In this document: piece after piece, positions 7,726 to 16,607 of the stretch
Position numbering within the stretch: position 1 is the first letter of the stretch
How the letters are laid out: the number at the start of each line of letters is the position of its first letter
DNA from: Rivibacter subsaxonicus
GTDB lineage: Bacteria; Pseudomonadota; Gammaproteobacteria; Burkholderiales; Burkholderiaceae_C
Length of the DNA: 64,000 bases
Direction: 5' to 3'
NCBI RefSeq assembly: GCF_004217215.1
Contig: NZ_SHKP01000005.1
Location: 625,501 to 689,500, forward strand
Translations under genes and position numbers: made by a program
The notes under the pieces: model-generated
The model's database searches: none
What the model was told of the DNA's origin: nothing
The model's input: only the letters and a program-made list of their open reading frames with translations

Positions 7726-8514
7726 TCAGTAGCCGCCGCTGGCGGCGGGGGTGGGTCGGGTGCGCATCTTGGCGACCACCTGCTGCGCGCCGGCGGCCAT
7801 CAGCCGCGCGTCGGAGCTGACGGTGACGAACTGGAAGCCCTTGGCGATGCGCTCGAGCGCCTTCTCCGGGGTTCCGTTGTGGATGCCGGCGACGATGCCA
7901 TGTGCCTTGGCGCGCTCGAGGATGTGGTCGATTGCCTCGGCCGCCTTCGGGTCGACGTCGTCGAAGGTCGGGGTGCAGCCCAGCGCGAGCGAGAGGTCCG
8001 AGGGGCCGATGTAGATCGCATCCAACCCCTCGACCGAGAGGATGGCGTCGAGGTTGTCGAGCGCCTGGGCGGTCTCGATCATCGCGAAGCTGACGATGGT
8101 GTCGTTGGCGTGCTGCGGGTAGTCGGCCCCGCCGTAGAGCAGCGCCCGCACCGGGCCGAAGCTGCGCGTGCCGCGCGGCGCGTAGTGCGTGTAGGCGACC
8201 AGCTTCTGCGCGTCCTCGCGCGTGTTGACCATCGGGCAGATCACACCGTAGGCGCCGGCGTCCAGCGTCTTCATCAGGATGCCGGGTTCGAGCCAGGGCA
8301 CGCGCACCACCGGCACCGTCGGCGTGGTCGAGATCGCCTGCAGCATCGGGATCAGCGCCTGGTAGTCGACCACGCCATGCTGCAGGTCGATGGTCAGCGA
8401 ATCCCAGCCCTGGTGGGCCATGGTCTCGGCCGAGAAGCTGTTCGGGATCGCGAGCCAGCCGTTGAGCGCGGCGCCGCCGCTCTTCCACAACTCGCGCAGG
8501 CGGTTCTGTCTCAT
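7726..8514 (-). CDS. garL: HpcH/HpaI-family class II aldolase, probably 2-dehydro-3-deoxyglucarate aldolase (GarL type)
   Basis: The 262-residue pyruvate aldolase cleaves 4-hydroxy-2-oxo acids using a divalent metal. Motifs seen are NGWLAIPNSFSAE (about 18-30), DSLTIDLQHGVVDY (about 38-51, the H being the catalytic base position), metal ligand E in AMIETAQALDNLDAI (about 150-164), and IYIGPSDLSLALG with the D ligand (about 172-184). The neighbours are garR and a 2-hydroxyacid dehydrogenase, with garD and gudD close by. That favours 2-dehydro-3-deoxyglucarate as substrate, giving pyruvate and tartronate semialdehyde. The alternative is an HpaI-type aromatic-pathway aldolase. Confidence 0.88.
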   Translation of the reverse strand: MRQNRLRELWKSGGAALNGWLAIPNSFSAETMAHQGWDSLTIDLQHGVVDYQALIPMLQAISTTPTVPVVRVPWLEPGILMKTLDAGAYGVICPMVNTREDAQKLVAYTHYAPRGTRSFGPVRALLYGGADYPQHANDTIVSFAMIETAQALDNLDAILSVEGLDAIYIGPSDLSLALGCTPTFDDVDPKAAEAIDHILERAKAHGIVAGIHNGTPEKALERIAKGFQFVTVSSDARLMAAGAQQVVAKMRTRPTPAASGGY

Positions 8515-8536
8515 GGTGTGTGTGTCCGTTCAGGTT

Positions 8537-9496
8537 TCAGGGCAGCGGCGCCGCGCTCAGCAGCGCGCGGCCCGCGAAGAAGGCGGCGAGGTTGTCGACG
8601 ACGCGATCGGCCATCGCCTGGCGCGTCTCGCGCGTGGCGCTGGCCACGTGCGGCAGCAGCACGACGTTTTCGAGTTCGAACAGCGCTGGCGGCACGTTCG
8701 GCTCGCTGTCGAAGACGTCGAGCCCGGCGCCGGCGATGCGCCTTTCGACCAGCGCCTTCACGAGCGCGGCCTCGTCGACCACCGAGCCGCGCGCGACGTT
8801 GATCAGGAAGCCGTCGGGCCCGAGCGCGTCGAGCACCTCGGTGTTGACGAGATGGCGCGTGCCGGCGCCGCCGGCAGTGATCACGATCAGGTAGTCGGCC
8901 CAGCGCGCCAGCTCGACGAGCGCGGGCTCGTGCCGCCACGGCGCGTCGGCCACCGGCCGGCGCGAGTGGTAGCGGATGTCCATCTCGAAGCCGGTCGCGC
9001 GCTTGGCAATCGTCTGGCCGATGCGCCCGAGCCCGACGATGCCGAGCCTGGCGCGGCTGACCTTGCGGCCGAGCGGGAAACTCGCCTGCCCCGGCACCGC
9101 CCACGCGCCGCGCCGCACGAAGCGGTCGGCCTCGCTGACGCGCCGGGCGACGTCGAGCATCAGCGCGATGCCGAGGTCGGCGACGCAGTCATTGAGCACG
9201 TCCGGCGTGTAGCCGACCGCGATGCCGCGCGCCCTGGCGGCGGCGAGGTCGAGCCGGTCGAGGCCGACGCCAAAGCTCGAGATCATCTTGAGATTGGGCA
9301 ACTGCGCGATGCGCTCGGCGCTCGCGCCGTAGACGGCCGAGGTCACCAGCGCGTCGAACGTGCCGCCCTGCGCCGCGAGAAAGGCGCCCGAATCGGCCTG
9401 CTCGACCAGGCTCGCCAGCTCGTAGTCGGCGCGCAGCCGTGCCTCGAGCGCCGGCATCATCCTGCCGGCCAGCAGCACGCGAGGCCCGGACTTCAT
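8537..9496 (-). CDS. D-2-hydroxyacid dehydrogenase (glyoxylate/hydroxypyruvate reductase type)
   Basis: The 319-residue NAD(P)-dependent enzyme has the canonical fold: a flavodoxin-like catalytic domain with ISSFGVGLDRLDL (about 70-82), a Rossmann domain with LGIVGLGRIGQTIAKR (about 145-160), the NVARGSVVDEAALV block (about 225-238) and the catalytic His in VLLPHVASATRETR (about 275-288). The length and FGVGLDRLD motif point to the GhrB/hydroxypyruvate reductase side of the family. The ATG overlaps the stop of the upstream Bug gene (ATGA), so the two are translationally coupled. Next to garR and garL it probably handles hydroxypyruvate or glyoxylate from hexarate breakdown. Confidence 0.92.
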   Translation of the reverse strand: MKSGPRVLLAGRMMPALEARLRADYELASLVEQADSGAFLAAQGGTFDALVTSAVYGASAERIAQLPNLKMISSFGVGLDRLDLAAARARGIAVGYTPDVLNDCVADLGIALMLDVARRVSEADRFVRRGAWAVPGQASFPLGRKVSRARLGIVGLGRIGQTIAKRATGFEMDIRYHSRRPVADAPWRHEPALVELARWADYLIVITAGGAGTRHLVNTEVLDALGPDGFLINVARGSVVDEAALVKALVERRIAGAGLDVFDSEPNVPPALFELENVVLLPHVASATRETRQAMADRVVDNLAAFFAGRALLSAAPLP

Positions 9497-10458
9497 TCGA
9501 TCTTGACGCCGCCCTGCGCGACCACGGTCGCCCAGTTCTTGCGCTCGCGCTCGAAGAAGCTGCTCATCTCGGCCGGCGACATCGTGTAGACCTCGGCGCC
9601 CTGTGAGACCAGGCGCTCGCGAACCTCGGGCGAGCGGATGATGCGCGTCAGTTCGGCCGAAACCTTCGCGACCACGGCCGGCGGCGTGTTCGCCGGCATC
9701 AGCACGCCTTGCCAGGTGCCGGACTCGAAGCCCTTGACGCCCTGCTCGGCGATCGTCGGCACGTTGGCGAGCAGCGGCACCCGCGTGGCCTTGGACACGC
9801 CCAGCACCTTGAGCTTGCCGGACTGCACATGCGGCAGGGTCGCGAGCATGCCGTTCATCAGCACCTGCGTCTGGCCGCCGACGGTGTCGCCGATCGCCTG
9901 CGCGCCGCCCTTGTACGGGATGTACTGCCACTCGGCCTTGGTTGCCTTCTCGACCGCCACACCCGCCAGGTGCGGTGCGCTGCCGATCGCGGTGACCGCG
10001 AAGTTGAGCTTCTGCTTGTGCGACAGCGCGACCAGTTCCTGCAGGTTGCTCGCCGTCACCGAGGGATGCACGACGAGCAGGTGCGGCGAGTAGGCAAGCA
10101 TCGCGACGGGCTTCAGGTCCTTGCTCGGGTCGAACGGCAGCTTGGCGTAGACCGAGGCGGTGATCGCGAGCGCGCCGACATCGCACAGCAGCAGCGTGTG
10201 GCCGTCATTGGCCTTGGCGACCGCGTCGGTGCCGGTGTTGCCGTTGGCGCCGGCCTTGTTCTCGACGATGACGGTTTGCTTGAGCGCATCGGACAGCGGG
10301 CCCGAGATCGCCCGCGCGATGATGTCCGACGAGCCGCCGGGCGAGTACGGCACGATGATGCGGATGGGCTTGTTCGGCCAGTTCTCGGCGGATGCCGGCA
10401 GGGCGATGGCGCACAGCAGGGTCAGGACGAGGCGCCGGGGCAGAAGCTTGCGGGTCAT
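9493..10458 (-). CDS. Bug/TctC-family tripartite tricarboxylate transporter substrate-binding protein
   Basis: The 321-residue protein starts at the ATG at 10458 (MTRKLLPRRLVLTLLCAIALPASA, a good Sec signal); an upstream ATG at 10533 is disfavoured because it would sit inside the operator. Bug hallmarks are WPNKPIRIIVPYSPGGSSD, VIVENKAGANGNTGTDAVAK and YIPYKGGAQAIGDTVGGQTQ. It is translationally coupled with the downstream 2-hydroxyacid dehydrogenase (ATGA). The operon continues with the aldolase and garR genes, so a sugar-acid ligand is likely by inference. A FadR-type operator lies 50 bp upstream. Confidence 0.93.
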   Translation of the reverse strand: MTRKLLPRRLVLTLLCAIALPASAENWPNKPIRIIVPYSPGGSSDIIARAISGPLSDALKQTVIVENKAGANGNTGTDAVAKANDGHTLLLCDVGALAITASVYAKLPFDPSKDLKPVAMLAYSPHLLVVHPSVTASNLQELVALSHKQKLNFAVTAIGSAPHLAGVAVEKATKAEWQYIPYKGGAQAIGDTVGGQTQVLMNGMLATLPHVQSGKLKVLGVSKATRVPLLANVPTIAEQGVKGFESGTWQGVLMPANTPPAVVAKVSAELTRIIRSPEVRERLVSQGAEVYTMSPAEMSSFFERERKNWATVVAQGGVKIE

Positions 10459-10508
10459 GGGTGTCTCGGTGAATGTGGGTCGGTGCGGGATCGGGCCATG
10501 ATCTCGGT

Positions 10509-10534
10509 CATGTTGTATGTCATCGTACAACATG
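10509..10534. promoter_or_regulatory. Palindromic GntR/FadR-type operator upstream of the Bug-hydroxyacid dehydrogenase-aldolase-garR operon
   Basis: Two perfect 9-base arms, CATGTTGTA and TACAACATG, are separated by 8 bases. The GT...AC half-sites fit FadR-family GntR proteins. The core is closely similar to the palindrome at 11401-11415 in front of another Bug gene. The GntR gene lies between the two sites, so it probably controls both operons. Confidence 0.72.
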
Positions 10535-10578
10535 ACTTGAGTATTTCAAGCACAAAGCTCCGCCTCGCGCCCCTAGCT

Positions 10579-11343
10579 TCAGGTCGTGGCGTCGGCCGCC
10601 CCGGCGGCGGCGCTCGCCCGGCGCCGGCGCTCCCGGCTGTTGGCCAGGTGGGTCCGCATCGCCGCCCGCGCCGCCTCGGCGTCCTGGTTGACGATCGCGT
10701 CGTAGATGCTCTCGTGCTCGCCGTTCACGCGTCGCAGGTAGCCGCGCCGCTCCTCGCTGAGCGGCTCGACGGCGGCCGGGGCGGCGGCGGCTTCGAGGCG
10801 CGCGCGCGGGATGATCATCGTGCCCAGGCTGGCCATCAGCTCGGCGAAATGCTCGTTCTGGGTGGCGCGTGCGATCTCGAGATGGAACTGGAAATCAGGC
10901 CCGACGGCGTCGCGCCCGGCCTCGGTCGCGGCGGCAAAGGCGTCCAGCGCATGGCGCATGTTCCTGAGGTTCTCCGCGCTGCGCCGCCCCGCGGCCAGCC
11001 CGGCGGCCTCGGTCTCGACGCCGATGCGCAGCTCCAGCACCGCGATCACGTCGCGCAGCGTCGCGAACTGCTCGGGCGCTATGCGAAAGCTCGCCGAATC
11101 GCCGAGGCCGACGACGAAGGTGCCGATCCCGTGGCGCGTGCTCACGAGACCCGAGGCCTGCAGCTTGGAGATGGCCTCGCGCACCACGGTCCGGCTGACG
11201 CCGAACTCCTGCATGATCGCCGCCTCGGTCGGCAGCTTGTCGCCCGCCGCCAGCCGGCCGTCGCGTATGCGGTCGCCGAGCGCGTCCACCAGTTCCAGGG
11301 CCAGGGTGCGCGGGCGGCGTCGAGCGACTAGTACGGCGTCCAT
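10579..11343 (-). CDS. GntR-family (FadR subfamily, FCD domain) transcriptional regulator
   Basis: The 254-residue regulator starts at the ATG at 11343. The winged-helix GntR domain spans about residues 10-78 (DRIRDGRLAAGDKLPTEAAI, EFGVSRTVVREAISKL, STRHGIGTFV). The all-helical FCD effector domain spans about 98-225, with metal-binding-type His positions in FQFHLEIARATQN and NGEHESIYDAI. FCD members often sense sugar acids or hydroxy/keto acids. Palindromes matching the subfamily lie on both sides, one before the minus-strand Bug operon and one before the plus-strand Bug-garD operon. It is the likely local regulator of galactarate use. Confidence 0.94.
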   Translation of the reverse strand: MDAVLVARRRPRTLALELVDALGDRIRDGRLAAGDKLPTEAAIMQEFGVSRTVVREAISKLQASGLVSTRHGIGTFVVGLGDSASFRIAPEQFATLRDVIAVLELRIGVETEAAGLAAGRRSAENLRNMRHALDAFAAATEAGRDAVGPDFQFHLEIARATQNEHFAELMASLGTMIIPRARLEAAAAPAAVEPLSEERRGYLRRVNGEHESIYDAIVNQDAEAARAAMRTHLANSRERRRRASAAAGAADATT

Positions 11344-11371
11344 GTTCGGGTTTTCCCTTTGAGGCCGGCGA

Positions 11372-11415
11372 TTGACAAGCAGGCGGTCATCGCCAAGTAT
11401 AGTTGTACGACAACT
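11372..11415 (+). promoter_or_regulatory. Promoter with overlapping GntR/FadR operator before the Bug-garD operon
   Basis: A -35 match TTGACA lies at 11372-11377. AAGTAT (17-base spacer) or TATAGT (20-base spacer) near 11395-11403 would serve as the -10. The perfect inverted repeat AGTTGT-ACG-ACAACT at 11401-11415 overlaps the -10/start region, an ideal position for repression. It carries the TTGTACGACAA core typical of FadR-type regulators. Confidence 0.7.
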
Positions 11416-11524
11416 GACGACAAGTCCAAACACGGGCCAAGCTTGCGATCCGCGATCGGGGCCCGATTCTGAACCGCGCCTGCCCTGCCTCGCCCCGCGC
11501 AGCCGCCACATCGGGAACCCTCCA

Positions 11525-12496
11525 ATGCTCACTCGCCGTGCCCTGGTCGCCGCCGCGACCCTCTTCGCCGCCTCCGGCCTCGCCCTGGCCCAGGACGCCT
11601 GGCCGAGCAAGCCGATCCGGCTCGTCGTGCCCTTCGCGCCCGGCGGCACCTCGGACGTGCTGGCGCGCGCCATCGCCGAACGCCTGCAAGGCGCGCTCAA
11701 GCAGACCGTCGTGGTCGAGAACAAGGCCGGCGCCGGCGGCGTGATCGGTGCCGACAGCGTCGCCAAGTCGGCGCCTGACGGCTACACGCTGCTGCTCGGC
11801 ACCATCGCCAGCCACGCGATCAACCCGGCGTTGATGCCCAAGATGCCCTACGACGCGAGCAAGGACTTCGCGCCGATCATCCTGCTCGGCACGATCCCGA
11901 ACGTGCTGCTGACCGGCGCCAGCCAGCCCTACAAGTCGGTCAAGGACGTGATCGCCGCGGCCAAGGCCAAGCCCGACACGATCACCTTCGCCTCGGCCGG
12001 CCAGGGCAGCTCGCAGCACATGTCGGGCGAGACCTTCAAGCTGCTGGCCGGCGCCGACCTCGCGCACGTGCCCTACAAGGGCAGCGCGCCGGCGATCCAG
12101 GATCTGATCGGCGGCCAGGTGCCGCTGAGCTTCGAGACCGTGACCGTGGCACTGCCGCACATCCAGTCGGGCAAGGTGCGCGCGCTGGCGGTGACCTCGG
12201 CCAAGCGCAGCCCGGCGCTGCCCGAGGTGCCGACGCTGCAGGAGGCCGGCGTCGCCGGCTTCGACGTGTCGAGCTGGCAGGCGCTCTACGCGCCGGCCGG
12301 CACGCCGGCGCCGATCGTGCAGCGGCTGAACGCGGAGGTCGAGAAGATCATCGCCCAGCCCGACATCAAGGCCAGGTTCGAGACGCTCGGGCTGCAGCAT
12401 CAGCCGAACACGCCGGCCGACTTCGCCACCTTCGGCAAGAGCGAGATCGCCAAGTGGACCAAGGTGGTCAAGGACGGCAACGTCCGGCCCGAGTGA
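11525..12496 (+). CDS. Bug/TctC-family tripartite tricarboxylate transporter substrate-binding protein
   Basis: The 323-residue protein has the signal [23 protein letters not shown]. It then shows the Bug blocks [39 protein letters not shown] and [19 protein letters not shown], and ends with the usual [12 protein letters not shown] helix. The ATG at 11525 is the first that gives a proper signal peptide. It lies 20 bp before the galactarate dehydratase gene on the same strand under a GntR-type operator, so galactarate or a similar aldarate is the most reasonable ligand guess. Confidence 0.93.
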   Translation: MLTRRALVAAATLFAASGLALAQDAWPSKPIRLVVPFAPGGTSDVLARAIAERLQGALKQTVVVENKAGAGGVIGADSVAKSAPDGYTLLLGTIASHAINPALMPKMPYDASKDFAPIILLGTIPNVLLTGASQPYKSVKDVIAAAKAKPDTITFASAGQGSSQHMSGETFKLLAGADLAHVPYKGSAPAIQDLIGGQVPLSFETVTVALPHIQSGKVRALAVTSAKRSPALPEVPTLQEAGVAGFDVSSWQALYAPAGTPAPIVQRLNAEVEKIIAQPDIKARFETLGLQHQPNTPADFATFGKSEIAKWTKVVKDGNVRPE

Positions 12497-12516
12497 GCCG
12501 CCACGGAGGAACGCGC

Positions 12517-14109
12517 ATGGATGCCGTCGCCAGCCCACCGCGGCCGCCGCTCTACATCAGGATGAACGAGCGCGACAACGTCGCGATCGTCGCCAACGAC
12601 GGCGGCCTGCCGGCCGGCACGGTGTTCGCCGACGGACTCAGGCTGGTCGAGAAGGTGCCGCAAGGCCACAAGGTGGCACTGGTGGACCTGGCAGCCGGCG
12701 AGGCGGTGCGGCGCTACGACGTCGTGATCGGGCGCGCGGCGCGCGCCATCCCGGCCGGCAGCTGGGTGCACGAGCGGCTGCTGGAGATGCCCGAGGCGCG
12801 CTCGCTCGACGGCCTGCCGATCGCGACGGTGAGGCCGCCTTCGCTGCCGCCGCTCGAGGGCTACAGCTTCGAGGGCTACCGCAACGCCGACGGCTCGGTC
12901 GGCACCCGCAACATCCTGGCCATCACCACCACCGTGCAGTGCGTCGCCGGCGTCGTCGACTTCGCGGTCCGGCGCATCAAGGCCGAGCTGCTGCCGCGCT
13001 TCCCCAACGTCGACGACGTCATCGGGCTCGAGCACAGCTACGGCTGCGGCGTGGCGATCGACGCGCCGGACGCGATCGTGCCGATCCGCACGCTGCGCAA
13101 CATCACGCTGAACCCGAACTTCGGCAACGAGGTCATGGTCGTCAGCCTGGGCTGCGAAAAGCTGCAGCCCGAGCGGCTGCTGCCGCCCGGCAGCTTCACG
13201 ATCGTCGACGAACGCAACGTCGCCGACGTCGGCGAGAGTGCAGACGCCAAGCTCGACGTGGTCTGCCTGCAGGACGAGGCGCATGTGGGCTTCATGTCGA
13301 TGATCGACTCGATCATGGCGACCGCCGAGGAGCACCTGGAGCGGCTCGATGCGCGCCGGCGCCAGACCGTGCCGGCCAGCGAGCTGGTGGTCGGCGTGCA
13401 GTGCGGCGGCAGCGACGCGTTCTCGGGCGTCACCGCGAACCCCGCGGTCGGCTTCTGCACCGACCTGCTGGTGCGCGCGGGTGCGACCGTGATGTTCTCC
13501 GAGGTGACCGAGGTGCGCGACGGCATCGACCAGCTGACCTCGCGCGCGGTCGACGCCGAGGTCGCCGCGGCGATGATCCGCGAGATGGCCTGGTACGACG
13601 ACTACCTCAAGCGCGGCAGCGTCGACCGCAGCGCCAACACGACGCCGGGCAACAAGAAGGGCGGGCTGTCGAACATCGTCGAGAAGGCGATGGGCTCGAT
13701 CGTCAAGTCAGGCAGCGCGCCGATCTCCGGGGTGCTGGCGCCGGGCGAGAAGCTCAGGCAGCGCGGCCTGATCTACGCCGCCACGCCGGCCAGCGACTTC
13801 ATCTGCGGCACGCTGCAGCTCGCCGCCGGCATGAACCTGCATGTGTTCACCACCGGCCGCGGCACGCCCTATGGCCTGGCGCAGGTGCCGGTGATCAAGG
13901 TCGCCACGCGCAGCGACCTGGCGCGGCGCTGGCACGACCTGATGGACCTCAACGCCGGCCGCATCGCCGACGGCGAGGCGACGATCGAGGAGCTTGGCTG
14001 GGAGCTGTTCCGGCTGATGCTCGAGGTCGCCAGCGGCCGCAGGACCTGGGCCGAGCAGTGGAAGCTGCACAACGCCCTGGTGCTGTTCAACCCGGCGCCG
14101 GTGACCTGA
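12517..14109 (+). CDS. garD: Galactarate dehydratase (UxaA/GarD family)
   Basis: The 530-residue enzyme dehydrates galactarate to 5-dehydro-4-deoxyglucarate. The ATG at 12517 has GGAGGA upstream. An N-terminal SAF-like domain (about residues 15-95) is followed by the UxaA catalytic core (about 110-500). Core motifs are [60 protein letters not shown] and the late [18 protein letters not shown]. Length and motifs fit GarD (about 520 residues) better than altronate dehydratase, whose tail differs. Cotranscribed with a Bug protein. Galactarate is the best substrate assignment, and altronate or galactarate-like diacids are the alternative. Confidence 0.9.
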   Translation: MDAVASPPRPPLYIRMNERDNVAIVANDGGLPAGTVFADGLRLVEKVPQGHKVALVDLAAGEAVRRYDVVIGRAARAIPAGSWVHERLLEMPEARSLDGLPIATVRPPSLPPLEGYSFEGYRNADGSVGTRNILAITTTVQCVAGVVDFAVRRIKAELLPRFPNVDDVIGLEHSYGCGVAIDAPDAIVPIRTLRNITLNPNFGNEVMVVSLGCEKLQPERLLPPGSFTIVDERNVADVGESADAKLDVVCLQDEAHVGFMSMIDSIMATAEEHLERLDARRRQTVPASELVVGVQCGGSDAFSGVTANPAVGFCTDLLVRAGATVMFSEVTEVRDGIDQLTSRAVDAEVAAAMIREMAWYDDYLKRGSVDRSANTTPGNKKGGLSNIVEKAMGSIVKSGSAPISGVLAPGEKLRQRGLIYAATPASDFICGTLQLAAGMNLHVFTTGRGTPYGLAQVPVIKVATRSDLARRWHDLMDLNAGRIADGEATIEELGWELFRLMLEVASGRRTWAEQWKLHNALVLFNPAPVT

Positions 14110-14142
14110 GGATCAGCGCCGGTCGCGGCCGGCGCCCGCCCC

Positions 14143-15486
14143 TCAACGGACCATGCACGGGCGCTTCGGGTCGAAGCGCCAGTTCGGGATCAGGTGCTGC
14201 ATCGCGACCGCGTCGTCGCGCGCGCCCAGGCCATTCTCGAGGTAGAGCCGGTGCGCCTTCTCGACCTCGACCATGTCGAGCTCGACGCCGAGGCCGGGCT
14301 TCTTGGGCACCTGCACATGGCCGCCCTCGATCAGCAGCGGCTCCTTCGTCAGGCGCTGCCCGTCCTGCCAGATCCAGTGGGTGTCGATCGCGGTGACGCG
14401 GCCGGGCGCGGCGGCGCCGACGTGGGTGAACATCGCCAGCGAAACATCGAAGTGGTTGTTCGAGTGCGAGCCCCAGGTCAGGCCCCAGTCGCGGCAGGTC
14501 TGGGCCACGCGCACCGAGCCGGCCATGGTCCAGAAGTGGGGGTCGGCGAGCGGGATGTCGACCGACTGCAGCGACAGCGCATGCGTCAGCTGGCGCCAGT
14601 CGGTGGCGATCATGTTCGTCGCGGTCGGCAGGCCGGTGGCGCGGCGGAACTCGGCCATCACCTCGCGGCCGGAGAAGCCCTCTTCGGCGCCGCAGGGGTC
14701 CTCGGCATAGGCGACCACGCCGTGCAGGTCGCGCATCAGGCGGATTGCATCCTTCAGCAGCCAGCCGCCGTTGGGGTCGAGCGTGACGCGCGCCTGCGGA
14801 AAACGTTCGTGCAGCGCCCGAACCGCCTCGACCTCGGCCTCGCCGGCCAGCACGCCGCCCTTGAGCTTGAAGTCGTTGAAGCCGTAGCGCGCACGCGCCG
14901 CCTCGGCCAGCCGCACCACCGCCTGCGGCGTCATCGCCGGCTCGTGACGCAGGCGTTGCCAGTCGTCGGCATCGGACGCTTCGTCGGCCGGCGTGGCGTA
15001 GGGCAGGCCGGTCTTGCCGCGCTCGCCGACGAAGAACAGGTAGCCGAGCATCTCGACCGAGTCGCGCTGCTGGCCCTCGCCGAGCAGCGCCGCGACCGGC
15101 AGTTCCAGATGCTGGCCGAGCAGGTCGAGCAGCGCCGACTCGACGGCGGTGACGACGTGGATCGTCGTGCGCAGGTCGAAGGTCTGCAGCCCGCGCCCGC
15201 CGGCGTCGCGGTCAGCAAAGCGCTCGCGCACCTGGCGCAGCACGCGCTGCACGTCGCCCACCGGCTGGCCGACGACGAGGCCGCGCGCGTCCTCCAGCGT
15301 CTGGCGGATCTTCTCGCCGCCCGGCACCTCGCCGACGCCGCGGTGGCCCGCGCTGTCGTCGAGGATCACGAGGTTGCGGGTGAAAAAGGGGCCGTGGGCG
15401 CCGCTGAGGTTCATCAGCATCGAGTCGCGGCCGGCGACGGGGATCACCTGCATCGCGGTGACAACGGGCGTGGAATGCAGCGCCAT
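14143..15486 (-). CDS. gudD: Glucarate dehydratase (enolase superfamily)
   Basis: The 447-residue enzyme dehydrates D-glucarate (and L-idarate) to 5-dehydro-4-deoxyglucarate. It has an N-terminal capping domain and a TIM barrel with the mandelate-racemase-type lysine motif in [11 protein letters not shown] (about 205-215), metal-ligand segments LDPNGGW and YAEDPCG, NMIATDW, and the His-containing [17 protein letters not shown] (about 340-356). The length equals E. coli GudD (446). It lies 31 bp after a Bug-family gene on the same strand, under a double LacI-type operator. It converges on garD, and both dehydratases yield the same product, which feeds the GarL aldolase nearby. Confidence 0.95.
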   Translation of the reverse strand: MALHSTPVVTAMQVIPVAGRDSMLMNLSGAHGPFFTRNLVILDDSAGHRGVGEVPGGEKIRQTLEDARGLVVGQPVGDVQRVLRQVRERFADRDAGGRGLQTFDLRTTIHVVTAVESALLDLLGQHLELPVAALLGEGQQRDSVEMLGYLFFVGERGKTGLPYATPADEASDADDWQRLRHEPAMTPQAVVRLAEAARARYGFNDFKLKGGVLAGEAEVEAVRALHERFPQARVTLDPNGGWLLKDAIRLMRDLHGVVAYAEDPCGAEEGFSGREVMAEFRRATGLPTATNMIATDWRQLTHALSLQSVDIPLADPHFWTMAGSVRVAQTCRDWGLTWGSHSNNHFDVSLAMFTHVGAAAPGRVTAIDTHWIWQDGQRLTKEPLLIEGGHVQVPKKPGLGVELDMVEVEKAHRLYLENGLGARDDAVAMQHLIPNWRFDPKRPCMVR

Positions 15487-15517
15487 GGTGCGGCTCCTAC
15501 TACGAGCGTGAGACTTC

Positions 15518-16492
15518 TCAGTCGGCGGTGATCTTGCGGGTCTCGATCACGTTCTTCCAGCGCGCGTACTCGGCCTGCTGGAAGGCGGCGAACTGCTCCG
15601 GCGTGTTGGCCACCACCTCGATGCCGATCTCGGCAAACTTCTGCTTGATCGCCGGGTCGTTGAGCGCGGCGACCAGCGCGCCGTGCAGCTTGCTCTTGAT
15701 GTCGGCCGGCAGCCCCTTGGGTGCCGCCACCGCCTGCCAGGAGTAGACGTCGACGCCCTTGACGCCGCTCTCCACCAGAGTGGGCACGTTGGGCAGCACC
15801 GCCGAGCGCTTGTCGCCGGTGACGGCGAGCGCGCGCAGCTTGCCGCTGGCGATGTGCTGCAGCACCGCGTTGACGTTCTGGAACGAGGCGTCGACCTGGC
15901 CGCCGAGCAGATCCTGGATCGCCGGCGCGCCGCCCTTGTAGGGAACGTGGGTGCCGCTGGTGCCGGTCTGCAGCCAGAACAGCTCGGCCGTCAGGTGGTC
16001 GGACGAACCGTTGCCGGAGGAGGCCAGCGTCATCTTGCCTGGGTCCTTTTTCGCGGCGGCGATCACGTCGGCCACGCTTTTCAGCGGCGAGGCCGCCGGC
16101 ACCACCAGCACGTTGGGCGCCTGCACCGCGACCGTCAGCAACTCGAAGTCCTTCAGCGCGTCGTAGGGCATCGGCTTGATCAGGTGCGGCGCGATCACGA
16201 AGGGGCCGAGCGACGAGACCATCAGCGTGTAGCCGTCGGGCGCAGCGCGCTTGACCTGGCCCGCGCCGATGGTGCCGGTGGCGCCGGCCTTGTTGTCGAC
16301 GATGAAGCTCTGGCCGAGCTTCTCCTGCAGCTTGGGTGCGAGCACGCGCGCCAGCGAGTCGGTCGATCCGCCCGGCGGGAAGGGCACGACGATCGTCACC
16401 GGCTTGTCCGGCCAGGTGTTGGCTTGGGCCCGGGCCGGCGAAACGGCCAGCGTGGCCAGCGTCAGGCACAGGATGGTCAGCAGCTTGTTCAT
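15518..16492 (-). CDS. Bug/TctC-family tripartite tricarboxylate transporter substrate-binding protein
   Basis: The 324-residue protein has a Sec signal ([24 protein letters not shown]) and the Bug blocks [38 protein letters not shown] and [19 protein letters not shown]. It is the first gene of a two-gene operon with glucarate dehydratase. A pair of 12-base palindromes lies 40-75 bp upstream. The operon position makes glucarate the natural ligand guess. No TctAB partners are in the window, a common situation for Bug proteins in this order. Confidence 0.93.
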   Translation of the reverse strand: MNKLLTILCLTLATLAVSPARAQANTWPDKPVTIVVPFPPGGSTDSLARVLAPKLQEKLGQSFIVDNKAGATGTIGAGQVKRAAPDGYTLMVSSLGPFVIAPHLIKPMPYDALKDFELLTVAVQAPNVLVVPAASPLKSVADVIAAAKKDPGKMTLASSGNGSSDHLTAELFWLQTGTSGTHVPYKGGAPAIQDLLGGQVDASFQNVNAVLQHIASGKLRALAVTGDKRSAVLPNVPTLVESGVKGVDVYSWQAVAAPKGLPADIKSKLHGALVAALNDPAIKQKFAEIGIEVVANTPEQFAAFQQAEYARWKNVIETRKITAD

Positions 16493-16534
16493 CAGGGGCG
16501 TCTCCTCTTGTTCGATGGGGAGCAGCGCGACGAT

Positions 16535-16566
16535 GGTAGCGCTACCTAAACAATGGTAGCGCTACC
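16535..16566. promoter_or_regulatory. Tandem LacI-type operators before the Bug-gudD operon
   Basis: Two identical perfect palindromes, GGTAGCGCTACC at 16535-16546 and at 16555-16566, have centres 20 bp apart, about two helical turns. The TAGCGCTA core with central CG is characteristic of LacI-family operators. The LacI gene lies immediately upstream on the same strand, so repression of Bug-gudD and perhaps cooperative binding of two dimers is likely. Confidence 0.85.
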
Positions 16567-16607
16567 TTTCTGGAAGGCAAACACGCGTTGATCAGTGAAA
16601 ACCCTGA

